Shown here: piece after piece, positions 25,891-37,490 of the stretch
Layout: each line of letters begins with the position of its first letter
Position numbering within the stretch: the stretch's first letter is position 1
DNA from: Blasia pusilla
Lineage: Eukaryota > Marchantiophyta > Marchantiopsida > Blasiales
DNA length: 64,000 bases
Assembly: GCA_050084515.1 (NCBI GenBank)
Contig: CM114271.1
Span: 25,482,001-25,546,000 of the forward strand
Reading direction: 5' to 3'
Position numbers and translations under genes: made by a program
The notes under the pieces: generated by a model
Told to the model about the DNA's origin: nothing
What the model saw: the letters and a program-made list of their open reading frames with translations, nothing else
Database searches by the model: none

Positions 25891-28800
25891 TAGCTAGTCT
25901 TTCCTTTGCATGAGTCCTGCACATACGTAATCTCTGTCTACGAAGTAAATTGGAACTCTGCACCCTCCTCGCAGTAGTATTCCTTGCCATAACACAACTT
26001 CCACAGCATGGTGCAACAGGAATAAGTATTTTGATAGCTAATTATATAGTGACGTGCCTACTACAACAAAGTTTTCAGGTAACTAATTTTTGTATCTGGA
26101 TGTAGATATATAAATGCATTTGGTTAAAAGGAGACAACAAGAGCCTAGAGCTATAAAACATTTATGATGTGCAATAGTGCAATAGGTATTACACAACTGT
26201 TAACTCTTTGTCACACAACTTCTTAATGAATAGGCTAAGCCTCTACCTCATCTGCAATTCTGGTATATTAAGCCATAAGCTAAGAACTATGCGTTTACAT
26301 GACTGATTTGAGTGAAGCTCCACATTGGCCTATAAAAATGAGACGTGTGTATTAATACTCTTGCACAAAGACATATCATGGACTTATGAGAAGTAGTTGC
26401 ACGCGAAGAGAGTGGCACTAGGAATGGTATGAAGAATCTATCCTAAATCATGAATAACTTGTAAGTTACAAGTAAGATGGTAGAACAATCCGAGAAAGCT
26501 TTGGTTGTGCGGAACAAGAATTTTGGAAGGAAGAAGTCCCTAATTCTGATAGGTACAAACATTTCTGAAAATGCGGATGTATGCAACCTTCTCAAAAGAG
26601 CCATAAGAAATTGGATCGGATGGAACGATACTAGAAATCTGCACCAAGTGGCAACTCGCACGTCGAGATAACTATAGGGTAGAGCATTGAGCCAAGAGTA
26701 AGGATGTGACCGGCAACATTCAAGGAGAGCAGCAGTAAAGGGGATCCGCCTGTGGATGCAGATAGTGAAGGGGTCGTAGCAACATGCATGCGCTACTCTA
26801 AAGCATACTTTAGCTATATATTATTGTCGTAGCCCCCTCAAACTGTTGGAGATAAGGTCAAGATGGCTTGTATAGTAAATAGCAGTTGCCTCAAAAGAAT
26901 TCCACTATCTGTGTCCTAGAGGTTGAGGTAGAGGTGCAAAAGGAAGGTGTGGACATGCTGGCGAGTTCGTATTTTCTTAAGTGTCTACTTATCGGCTTGT
27001 TGCAAGTCAAATCCTTATTCTAGAGTCAGTGATGGAACTATGCCGGCTGGTTGGATACAAGAAGGTAAGCACAGTAGATGTTCATGGTGCACATATCTTC
27101 ATCAACATCATTTATTGTAAATGGCTAAGATTGGGTAGGTGAAGATACAAGTGATAGCCATTGTTACAAATTGCTGCAACTTTCTTTGATACGGTTGATA
27201 CAATCACTATGAAAGTGGAGGGGAGGTATCAATAAAAATGTATATTTGCTGCTCTAATCAACGATCAGAAAAAAGGTGAGACACAAAGAAGCGGGTTGAA
27301 AAAAAGTGCAAAAGTAGGGAAAGGAGATAAGAACCAGAACCCTCTCCCTCTCGAGCAAAAGATAGATTGTTGCAACTATGGATACCATACTAAACATGTA
27401 TAAAAAAAAGTCGGAGTACAAACAGTAAAATGGTAGGATCAAAAGTCAGCCACAGGCATCAGAAGGACTCATGGATGAGGTACGTGATTTCTTTGCTCAC
27501 TACTTTACTATACCCGAAAATAGGACTACATACAAGAGGGCATGAATCAGTTGTAAATCACAAAGAAAAATGCTTTCTGATGAGCATCGTAAAGATCTTA
27601 ACCAAAGAATTTTAAATGCAAGGATAGACGCCAAGAGGTAGGTTAATAGATGCCAATAGACACTAGGTTGATGCAAGGCACACAACAAGAGGTGTTGAAT
27701 CTCACCAAAGTGGGATTCAGTACCTAAGCATGACCATGGGACAAGCTTGGCTTGGGATATTACCTGACCATCAAAAAAAAGGTTGAGGTCTTATTGTAGA
27801 GGGGTGTCCAAAACCACTCCAACAACCAGCCTAGCATGCTTTTGTGCCTTGTTACGGATCAGGTCCTTCTGCCTTAGTCGGGCTGACCATTTCTTTGCAT
27901 TCTCCTTAGAAACAAAGGATCCCCTGTAATCAGTGGCACTGATTGTCACATCGTGAGGCTATGTACATGGTTGTCGTGCATCCATTTCGAGGGGGAACAA
28001 TTCCCTCTATCCATAAAACGTTCTGATTTCCTTAGCTTACCATACTAACCCTTTCAAGCCGAGAACATTTTGTTAAAGTTCTCAGGAGTGAATAGTATAT
28101 GAAATAACCTTTGCACCCCACACAATGGGTAGGCACCCAAGACAAGACAAAATCCGTTCCTTGTTGTTGTTAGACAAAAGAAGGTTGAAACTATGCCGTA
28201 TGGACATGACTAGCTACATTAGGAAATTGGCAGCAAAGCCTATCTGTAGGGTATGGCCAGGTGTTGATTAGTTGCTAAAAATGAGGTGGGGCCACTGCTC
28301 AAGTTTCATTAAAAATATAGTGTTATGGATATTGCTGCACAATAGTACTTTACTATAGAACTTCTCGAATGCACTTTACTGCCATGGGTATTTCTATGAC
28401 GAATCGAGGATGGATTGTCATCCAAAATGGATATCTATGAGAGTAGTATATTGGGAATCAAGATAGGTGATGGCATATTCTTCTTTATGAAGGATGCCCC
28501 TTTTGGTAGCGAGGGAGTTGAGTGGAAATTTTCAATTGATTGTTGGGAGGAGCAAAATATTGTATGCTCAATTGAGGAGAGTATAAGTAGGATATAAGAT
28601 TGAGTGGCAATTCGTAAATTAGCTCCTTATTATTCGTATTGTCATTCCAAGAAGGCCACTTAGATTCATCTTGATGATTAACATTGGGTACTAATTTTGA
28701 TTCAAACTTAATTTAATGGTACTTTTGGAAATTAATGGTACCCCAAGTAAAAATCCTTAAAATAATTTAAGAATATTGAAACCACACATTTAAAGTTAAT

Positions 28801-30458
28801 ACTTTAAGTTTTTAAAATAGTAAAATTTTATATTCAATTTTAAAATTCATGAAATATTTTCAAACTAAAATTTATCAAAAAGAAACAAGAAATTTAGCAC
28901 TTGTACTACGTACCAACGGCAAGAGATGGGATGCTTTGTATTAGCATGTTTTTTATTAGCTTCAAACATGGTATTAAAAATAGTTAAAAAGACCCACTAT
29001 CCCTTTCTTAAATTTTCTCTCTTATGGTTTCATAATGAAGTAATACACCATATTCTTTTATTTAATTTCTATAGATTCTCATCTCAAGCTTTCAAGTACT
29101 TCATAGTAAGATTAATTAATTTTCTAAAATTGTGCATGTGAAATATGTTGCAAGAGAAAAAATTAGGAAAAATTAGCAATGAAAACTCCCATGACAATCA
29201 TATGAGGAGTGAAAAACCCAATTTTGAGAAAACATTCAAACCTGAAAATTGCGGCACGAGACTTTCACTCATCGAAAGAGATGAAAATTTCAATGATGAA
29301 AAGCATAAAAGAAGATTTTTATGGAAGAGAAGGCACATTGCATTTTGTAATAAGGTCCTACAGTAGGTTTTTTTAATGAGAAATGCAAGGGCACAATAAC
29401 AATATATTGTGCCCTTTCAATGATTGTCATTGTCCATCACAATGATTGTCATTGTCCATCACAATGACAATCATTGTTGTGATGGAAATTTCAAAAATGC
29501 TATGTTGTTGCATGCTTCATTCAACTCACCTTTTCATATTGTTAATGGATGTATGTAGGAGTTCACTCATACCCAAGGCTCTACAATATCATTGGCTTAT
29601 TTACAAGTATTTTTTCAAATAAGTGACGACTCTTGCATTGCCATTTTCTAAAAGTATAATATTACCATATATATGTTATTTTTGTACAACTTTAACAATA
29701 GCTACTTATGTAGATCAGCAGTGCATGATACTGCACTTCACTGGCAGCACATAACCACTTGCTAAAACTTGGATGCCCCTCACACGAAGGTTTGCTCCTG
29801 AAGGATGCTTGGGTGTTCTAGCCCCTGTAAAGAAAGTGTATATTTTGTAAGACACATGCAAAGTCATATTGATAGAAAACACTACATCCAATATGCACTA
29901 GGTGTGACATGCATTTGACAGAGACCAATCGTCTAGGGTTACAAACCATCATGTATACCATCATCAATCATCGCTCGGTGTGTCGACCTTGTGGTCCTTC
30001 TCTTTCTTCCCTTTATTTTTAGTCGGCAGTCAAGAATTACCAAGGATTGGCAACAAGCAATGCATGCGGAGGTGCAAGTTGAAGACTTTAGGTATGCATG
30101 CATATTCAATGCATTTAGGACTTAAGAAAACCCATTGGTCTTGCTCTACATTGTAACAAAGACATTTCCACTTGACAGGAGAGGAAAAGGATGCATTTTT
30201 TTGGTGGGATACATCCTTAGGACCGAAATAGCTCTTAAAAAATGAAGCAAACATGATCAAGATCCAATAAATTAATGAAAGCAGTAGAAAATTAATCATA
30301 AGGCATAAACGCGCGCCTTGTGATGGCCACCTACTCTACCTTGCTCGTATGAATGAAGTCACATTCTCCCTCAATACTTGTTACTTCTGGCGTCCGGTTT
30401 CCCTCTTGAGGAACGTATTTGACAAACACTCATACTATATGGTTAGAGATACTCAACT
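25891..30458. other. Unassigned DNA between the two Helitrons, first part
   Basis: AT-rich and without recognisable long reading frames. A palindromic cluster is present at 29387-29488. Other short open frames have no family resemblance I can support and no splice structure. Confidence 0.45.
29387..29488. repeat. Clustered palindromes and direct repeat
   Basis: An 11-bp stem AAGGGCACAAT (29387-29397) pairs with ATTGTGCCCTT (29406-29416). It is followed by two direct copies of AATGATTGTCATTGTCCATC and then the inverted CAATGACAATC, which can pair with GATTGTCATTG over 11 bp with the loop TCCATCA. It may be a miniature inverted-repeat remnant; no target duplication was identified. Confidence 0.75.
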
Positions 30459-30815
30459 TCATTCACAAATAAAAGAACCTAAACGGCATGCAAAATAAAA
30501 ATATGCATAGAGAACCTTACTTGTAAGCTTCATGGCGGCTATAGAATTGATCACCTCCAACAAGTCCAATATTGTGGGAGGAGTAAATCCGTCATTGTGC
30601 TCATGAATGTTAGTTTCCTTAATCATGTATATTTGTTTGAGTATCAACCTAAGCACCCACGGGAGTGACCTTGAGGAATCCCCCAACAAAACCCTCCTTT
30701 TCAATCTGGGTGAACTAATAACCTTGGCTAAATAGTTTTTCTCTGCCCTATTGAAGGCCTTCTTGATGTCTAGGATAATTTTGGCTTTGTATGAGCCGTG
30801 ATATTTAGAAACCAC
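30459..30815 (-). pseudogene. Possible LINE reverse-transcriptase fragment
   Basis: A 118-codon frame starts with KAKIILDIKKAFNRAEKNYL, resembling the LDIKKAFD-type block A of non-LTR reverse transcriptases. No YxDD box or endonuclease motif could be read nearby, so this call rests on a single block. Minus-strand frames at 30940-31143 may belong to the same remnant. It could also be chance resemblance. Confidence 0.3.
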
Positions 30816-31143
30816 TATGACTTTTTTCCTACATTATTTCTGGAAGTAACAATCTAGCCATACTTTACCACTTTTTTCTTGCCTTGGTCGAGAATTGTAT
30901 TTGATAACCAAGTCTATCTAAAGCAACGTACAAGGAGTCCTACACACCTAAAGGGATCCCCAAAATAATCCGGTCTTGGAGGTAAGAGTCATTGTGGCCA
31001 TGACTACGTTTACAAATTATATCTTTCAAGCAGAAATCAAGGTCTCCGTTGTTGTGGAAAATGTTGTTCACCCACGTATCGACATTACCTACCCCACCGG
31101 AAAAGTACTTATTGATGTTTTTCAGACCCCTAATTAAACCCAA

Positions 31144-34100
31144 TCTGTAAGTCTTTGAATTGCCCTACATCCAAGAATTTGGTACCTGGGATGCTCATAG
31201 CCACCCTACAACCTACCGAATGCACCCTAAAACAATATTGGATGCTACTGAAATCTTGGAACCATGCCACACATTCATCAAGAGTAAGAAAATTCAATGT
31301 CGGATTTGAGTGTGTGAAAGTAATCTATTCCATCTTCATTTACACTTAGGTGTCATCCGGCATCATAATATCTGCTTGGGATTTCTATTAACCATCCCTT
31401 TCTATGCCATGATATGTAAGTCTCTGAACTGCCCTACATCCAAGTAATCACGGTGATAGGTTGGAGAGGGATTATGTTGCGCACGTACATACTGCATGGT
31501 CCAGCGATTTGGCCTAGTCTTTGCATCAAAATCTCACAAACTTTCCAAAATAGTTTCTGTTTGGTCGTGAATGTGAATATCTAAAAGGCTGTTGTGAGTT
31601 TGAGCGCAAGCAGTATTGGCTCTAGCGATGAATTAAGTACGATTAATTGATAGCCATTTCCCATAAACCAGATTTGAGAAAAAAATGTACACATACAAAG
31701 CATACAACTATTTCTAGATTGGAATTGCACCAAAGGTAACATCCAAGATAAGCCTTCATAGTTTAAACCAGTCAAGAGATTGAAGGTTTAAGGAAACAAG
31801 ATTAGTATGAAAAAGAAACGGATTTGGCAAGTTTCAGGAAACATATTCATGGATGCCAAGATTCAATTTCATGGATTCCACCAAAGACCAAAGAATTGAG
31901 TTTTATCAAGGTTTAACATTTCCAATTTTAAGCATTCAAATCGAATCATGTCGCACTATCACTATACGAAGAATTTCCTATCAACAAATTTTTCATGGAA
32001 AAACATACCAATAATCCCCGCAGCTTCGATCTTGCACTTTAAAAAAATGCTCCTAAAAACCCTCAATTTGGTTATATCAGCCGGTAGCCGCGAGCTTCTC
32101 TTTGTCTTGCACCTCAATCGCTTGTTGGTCCACTCTCGCTGTTCTAGCTCTCACCGTAGTTTGATCGAATATATCGCTCAGTTGCCCATCATATCCAAAA
32201 TGAATAGATCGCCGCAACTTTTGTAAGCACCTTGCTCTAATCAAAATCTACATCGGTGAGCCTAGCCGATCAATCCGCTTGAAAAACACAGCTCGATAGC
32301 CACATCTCTAGAATTCCATCCGATTGACCAACTCGATGAACTACGGTCAAGCGCCGCCGCTCCCAAAGCCCACCTAATCAACCGCAACTCGCACAACTCA
32401 CAAAGCTAAGATCCACGAGAGCAAAGACCGCATCTCCATTTGCCCACCCAATCCGCTACCTCCGTGCTTAGGGCTTTCGTGCCCTTTCTACTCAAACTCG
32501 CTACCCACTACATTTTCAGTTCCCGCTAATGTAACAGGTATTGTACTCTGTTCATCTGTTAGGTTCCGTCCATCCTCGGGCCTAAACAAGGTGCACACGT
32601 GGCGCGTTTAAGCGGCTTCATCCCCCGAGGGAAATAAAATCCTGCCCTTGGATGCTTATGGCTTTCAAGATTTTTGACATCATTTAAATTTGGTTATGTT
32701 AATTTCATCATTCCCTTAATTTGACACTTGTCAACACCAAAAGAGATTTGAAAAAACATGTGTTTAAAGGTTTTCTCTAATCCAATCCTCTTTTAATTAT
32801 TATTAGTAGCACAAGTGATATTTAAATTTTTTTATTACGGCCCCAGCTTAGAGCCCTTAAAATGCGATTCGCTTGGAGGTTGGTGCAGAACCAAATAGTT
32901 TCTGCATTTGCACCAGGATGAACCAACGACTCATCTTAGTGACATGTCGTAAGATCATTGGCGTATTCTATATAGGGTTATGCTTTCGCCGCCGTTTTGG
33001 TAAGCCTCGCGGGTTCGTATTCAATATTTCTTGTGAACCCATCGAGCGTCGAGTTGTACTAACGTTGAACTCTATGTATTCAAGACTCTGTATGGAAGTC
33101 TCCAATGCAATGAATGAGGTCTAGCTCCGTTGCTACCCACTTCGGTTGTGGATTTCATGTACACGAATTATCGTCGATACAACCATTCAATGTCAACCTA
33201 TCAATTTCACATGTTTACTATGCGCTAGCCATTGTATTTGGCAACGATCCTCTCCACAATGTATATTACCCATTAGGGCTTTAGCTTGTGTCACAAGGAA
33301 TTCAATTATGAGCTAACAATCATATGTGAATGTAAGCTTGGATATTCATGGAGCCTCTGCGTATATATACCGTTTTGGTGCCCAATATGAGCATGTTGTA
33401 TCGCTTGCTTGGTTGCTTGACCTATTTCGAGCTTTGTCATTACACATTCTAGTTAGACGTAATGTCTTTCTTATGCTCAAGTTGTTAACATCCCCTTCAA
33501 CCGCACCTTGTACTTCATTGTAGATTGTATCAGAGTTACGACAGAATCCACTTGGTGTTTGGATGTATTCGTGAAGAGCCATTTTATTACTATTTAAACA
33601 TCCAACATCATTGTAATCAGCAATGTCACCAACATCACCAACCATTTTTTTGTGTCAGACTGTATCACAACATTACCTGATGAGGGTCTCCACCCTCGAT
33701 TTGATTTAGTTCAGTTGTTTATTAGACTATTTGGTCAAAGCCTTAAACACATCCGCCATACAGATACTCTGTGGCGGTTCTCCAGCGACATTTTTTGTTT
33801 CCTTTTCCTCACATATTCATGGTAGATAATTACAATTAATTTCTTCAGCCTCCATGATCCACGGATCGTAGCTTGCAAGGTTCTATACTCTATTTACGCA
33901 TTCATCCAACCGCACTATGTTTGATAGCACATAAGCTTCCTTAGTCTCCTGATTGCTTTGCACTTGGATTCTTATTTGCTCCACCAAAGTTCTTCCGTCA
34001 AACATTCTGTCCTCAAATCCTTCTCAATACGGATTTTTCCCCTTTGTTAAGTTTGATTGGACCTATTATCTTTGGTATGTGCTACCTCTGAACACTTCAC

Positions 34101-34532
34101 CTTTGTAGAATAGTCTCAATTTTGTCAAATTTTGTACTGCCAATAAGTATGTTTGTTGGATTATATATGGATTTCTTGCTGGCATGTGATGATATTCCAA
34201 TAGTTTATTGTAATGTTCACGCTTGTTCCTAAAGGTAATGTTAGTGTCTTTAACATCTTTAGTGTGGTGTTGCATCAGAGTCCCATCGGCAAGCTTCACT
34301 TCCAGGACCAGACCGTTTGGACACATAGCTTCCAGGTATGTCGAGAGCTTATGATTCATTAACTTCGTCACATCTCACAATAAGCAAACGAATTCGTATG
34401 AAGAGGCTCGCTGCACCAAAAAGATGTTTAGGTAGACAGCCAAATTGCCCAATTTGATATGACATAGAAGTACTCATGGACGAGTGGGTATCACTACGCT
34501 GATCATTTTTTGGTTCGATGCAATGATGTGGT
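31144..34532. other. Unassigned DNA between the two Helitrons, second part
   Basis: Contains a direct repeat of about 30 bp (TGTAAGTCT-TGAA-TGCCCTACATCCAAG) near 31146-31175 and 31424-31453. Otherwise there are only short unrecognised frames. No gene is supported. The 5-prime end of the plus Helitron probably lies toward the right side but was not located. Confidence 0.45.
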
Positions 34533-36867
34533 ATGTGCGGGTTTGTTCATTCAGGAAACTCATCCCGCCTTAAGTTTCAATTCGTAGCTTCTATTTTCTA
34601 TCCATCTTATGCACTTTGCAACGCTTTTATGATAGACTTCATAATTCCACGTAGTGGATTCCACTACGAGAGTAGTCGGTGTTCTTCCACAGCTAAAATT
34701 GAGGCATTCAATGTATATATGACCCCAGCATGTATATAAGGCATTTTGTCGTGTAACCCACTCTATTTACAACTCCTATCCTTGATCGATTCTAGAGTAG
34801 GGATAACCTCCAAATACAATGGATTCCATAATGGTTTTTTTACAGTCAAAAGTTTATTAGATAACCCTTTGGTACACTGGAATATGACCACTTACAAATA
34901 TGAGAATGTTGCTGCTATATACGGTCAAGTTTGACGTATAATGCTTGTAAACTTGCATATAAATCCACTCTACAAGGATTGTTTAATACTGATTGAACTC
35001 CCAAGTCCTTCATGTGGTTTGGTAATTTTACCTCTGTTGACAAGATTTTCAAAGCCTCACAGGACAAGGGTCTTGTGACACACACAATGAACATTGATCC
35101 ATATAAATGTGATCTGAATATCATTCATGACATTCAATATTCTATTCCTGTAAAAAAAAAAGGTCAGGATAAATTTTTTATAATGGAAGTATGTATTGCA
35201 GACAACGATCATCTCTGCGTACCAACCTCATAACTGACTTTTGGGGGATTGAGTGATTATAGAAGGCTCACATTGGAGACTAGCATATTTCCATTTTTGT
35301 TTCCTTACCTTCGTGGATATTTCAAAGGAAACATTTCTTTTGTTGATTATATGAAAGGAAGAGCTTCACAGTTATTCTCTGTATTTACCCTTTACAAACC
35401 TTATTTACTTTTGATGTATAAATTAAAACAATCGATAGCACTTGCAACCTCAAAAAAATCATGCATTCTCAACAAGGAATTAGACACACTCCGTATCACA
35501 AATCGTGAGATGTCAGAGGATGACCTATTCCATACCTTACCAAAGCATTCGTTAAGTCCTCAAATTTTGGGCAGCCCCGATTGGCATAGAAGGCACTAAA
35601 AGATCTTAAAGCTATGGTGAACAAATGGGGAATGCCCCATTTTTTTCTGACATCGACATTAGATGAGTTATTTGAAACAAGGTGATAGGAAAACTCACAG
35701 CTTGAGTTATTACTCAAAAAAATGAACCCTAGTTTTGTTTGGAGAGATGCACCAGCAGAGTATGACGTCCTATTCCATGTCAGGTTGCACTCATTTTTTT
35801 AAAATTATTTTTGGTGGTCACCAAATATTGGGCCAGGTTCTACATTATGTAATAAGGTATGAATTAAAAGGTTGAGGTAGCTTACATAGTCATCTTATTT
35901 TATGGTGTGTTGAAAGTGGTGTTGATATTACGACCTCCGAGATAGCCTCCTTTGTCCCTGCCCCCATAGACAATACCACAAATTCTTTTATACACCATGT
36001 TGATAAGTCTATTGATGAACAGTTATTGAATCTAGTTTTGCATAAACAATTACACGTTTGCAAGCCTTTTGCATGCTCCCATGTTAGCAAGTCCATGAAC
36101 ACTCGATTCTGCAAACTAGGTTTCTATGCAAATACTTATCCTCTCTTAACTCCTTCAGTAGATCTAGAAAACCATAAATGGAGATATTACAGACCTTCAT
36201 GGCTTGACAAGGATGTTGTTCCAAACCACCCAATTTTCCTTATTCTTTGGGCTGCACATATGAATTTGCAGCTAGTGACAAATGTAGATTGGTCTTTTTA
36301 TCTAATAAAATATGCATTGAAAAGTGAACCACTTGGTGCCCTAAACATTGATACCGAGACAACAATGAATCTTGGTCTTGAAGGTTTGGAAGATATCCAA
36401 CTCAAATTGGTTTCTGGTGTTGTTTCAAATAGATCCGTTTGTTCAACAGAGGCAACCCTCTCTTCTCTACAAATTCCTGTTATAACTCGTTCCAACTCAC
36501 TGACATATATAGATTTCAATCCACCTTCAAGAAGGACTTCTCCGTATCGTAAGTCATCACTTGTTTGCCTCCATCCCATTCAGATTTACTGCCATAGATC
36601 TGCTAGCTTATCACACATTACATTTACTGATTATTGGGAAAATTTTGAAGTGGCAAAAATAGAAAAGAAGACAAAAGATTTTTTTGGCATGAATTCACTT
36701 GATGGATTTGTATTCAGACGATCTAAACTTGTAAGGTTTACAAACTTTAGCCTTTTGCATCACCTGGATGAATTTTTTTATAATTTGCTCTTATCGATGA
36801 CAGCCTCCACGTCAGAGTCTCAGCTTACATCAATGTGCGGTAAGAGTTGGACTTATTTGCACGAATG
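34533..36867 (+). pseudogene. Helitron Rep region (plus copy)
   Basis: Broken frames give YPSYALCNAFMIDFIIP (about 34600), LETSIFPFLFPYLRGYF (about 35275), FTLYKPYLLLMYKLKQS, and KWGMPHFFL with FVWRDAPAEYDVLFHVRL (35610-35800). A rolling-circle HUH motif LHSHLILW follows, with its His codons at 35884-35892. The open frame from 36026 carries a Cys/His cluster (HVCKPFACSH, FCKLGFY) and the two-tyrosine motif YLIKY at 36299-36313. Rep proteins of this type nick and join DNA in rolling-circle transposition. At least one stop lies just before the HUH motif, so this copy is inactive. A solo LTR cuts the frame at 36868. Confidence 0.85.
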
Positions 36868-37490
36868 TGTCACGACTGTTAGGATATATCGGTGTGATCT
36901 AGCAAATCGTCTGCAAGAGTAGTGGAGGACATGCCCAAGAGGTCAAGGATGACATGTTGAGGCCCCGGGAAACCCGAGAGAGCAAGTTTCCCCTTCGTTT
37001 CGGCTCATTTGGAGCCAGATAGAGAAACTTACTATTTCAGGTAAGTTTCCATATTGGGGATAGTTGACTTTCCACTTTGGGAAGTGGCCCTTGACCCGCT
37101 ACAGCATGTCAAGAGCCAAGGAGGTGATTTGCGAGCATAGGTTACCGTTGAGAGTGCTTGGGAGGGGGAATATACCTCCAAGAGAGAGTGCTTGAGAGTT
37201 CATTCTCTCTTTGTTGAACCTCTTCGCATAAGGCGGCGGAGCTACGGTCCCTTGCCTTGTGAGTGCAACCCAAGCCTCTCATTAGGAGAGTGGGTTTGGT
37301 TTGACATGAGACAGAGTGCACACCTTTGAGAGCTATGGTGTGAGATGGTGTTGAGAGAGATTGGATCTTACTTTATTGGAGATATTTTGGTACTTCTGGC
37401 CTCTGTGTATGGATGCCATGAGTTAGCATGGGATCGTGTGTGTTTGATGACAGCGGTGTATGTTGTGTAACAATGTGTATGCGCATGACA
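36868..37490 (+). mobile_element. Solo LTR of family A inside the Helitron frame
   Basis: Begins TGTCACGACTG and ends GCGCATGACA, with inverted ends TGTCA/TGACA. AATG precedes it (36864-36867) and AATG follows it (37491-37494). Removing the LTR and one AATG joins the Helitron codons in frame across the site. The 623-bp sequence aligns end to end with the reverse complement of 59192-59825, including GTAGTGGAGGACA, GGCGGCGGAGCTA and TCTCATTAGGAGAGTGGGTT. No internal retrotransposon sequence is present. The duplication may be 4 or 5 bp, because the base next to it is also T. Confidence 0.93.

Noticed and set aside
33522-33540. TGTATCAGAG-like primer-binding site of a Copia element
   Set aside because: Only about nine bases match, and no LTR end or polyprotein could be read beside it.
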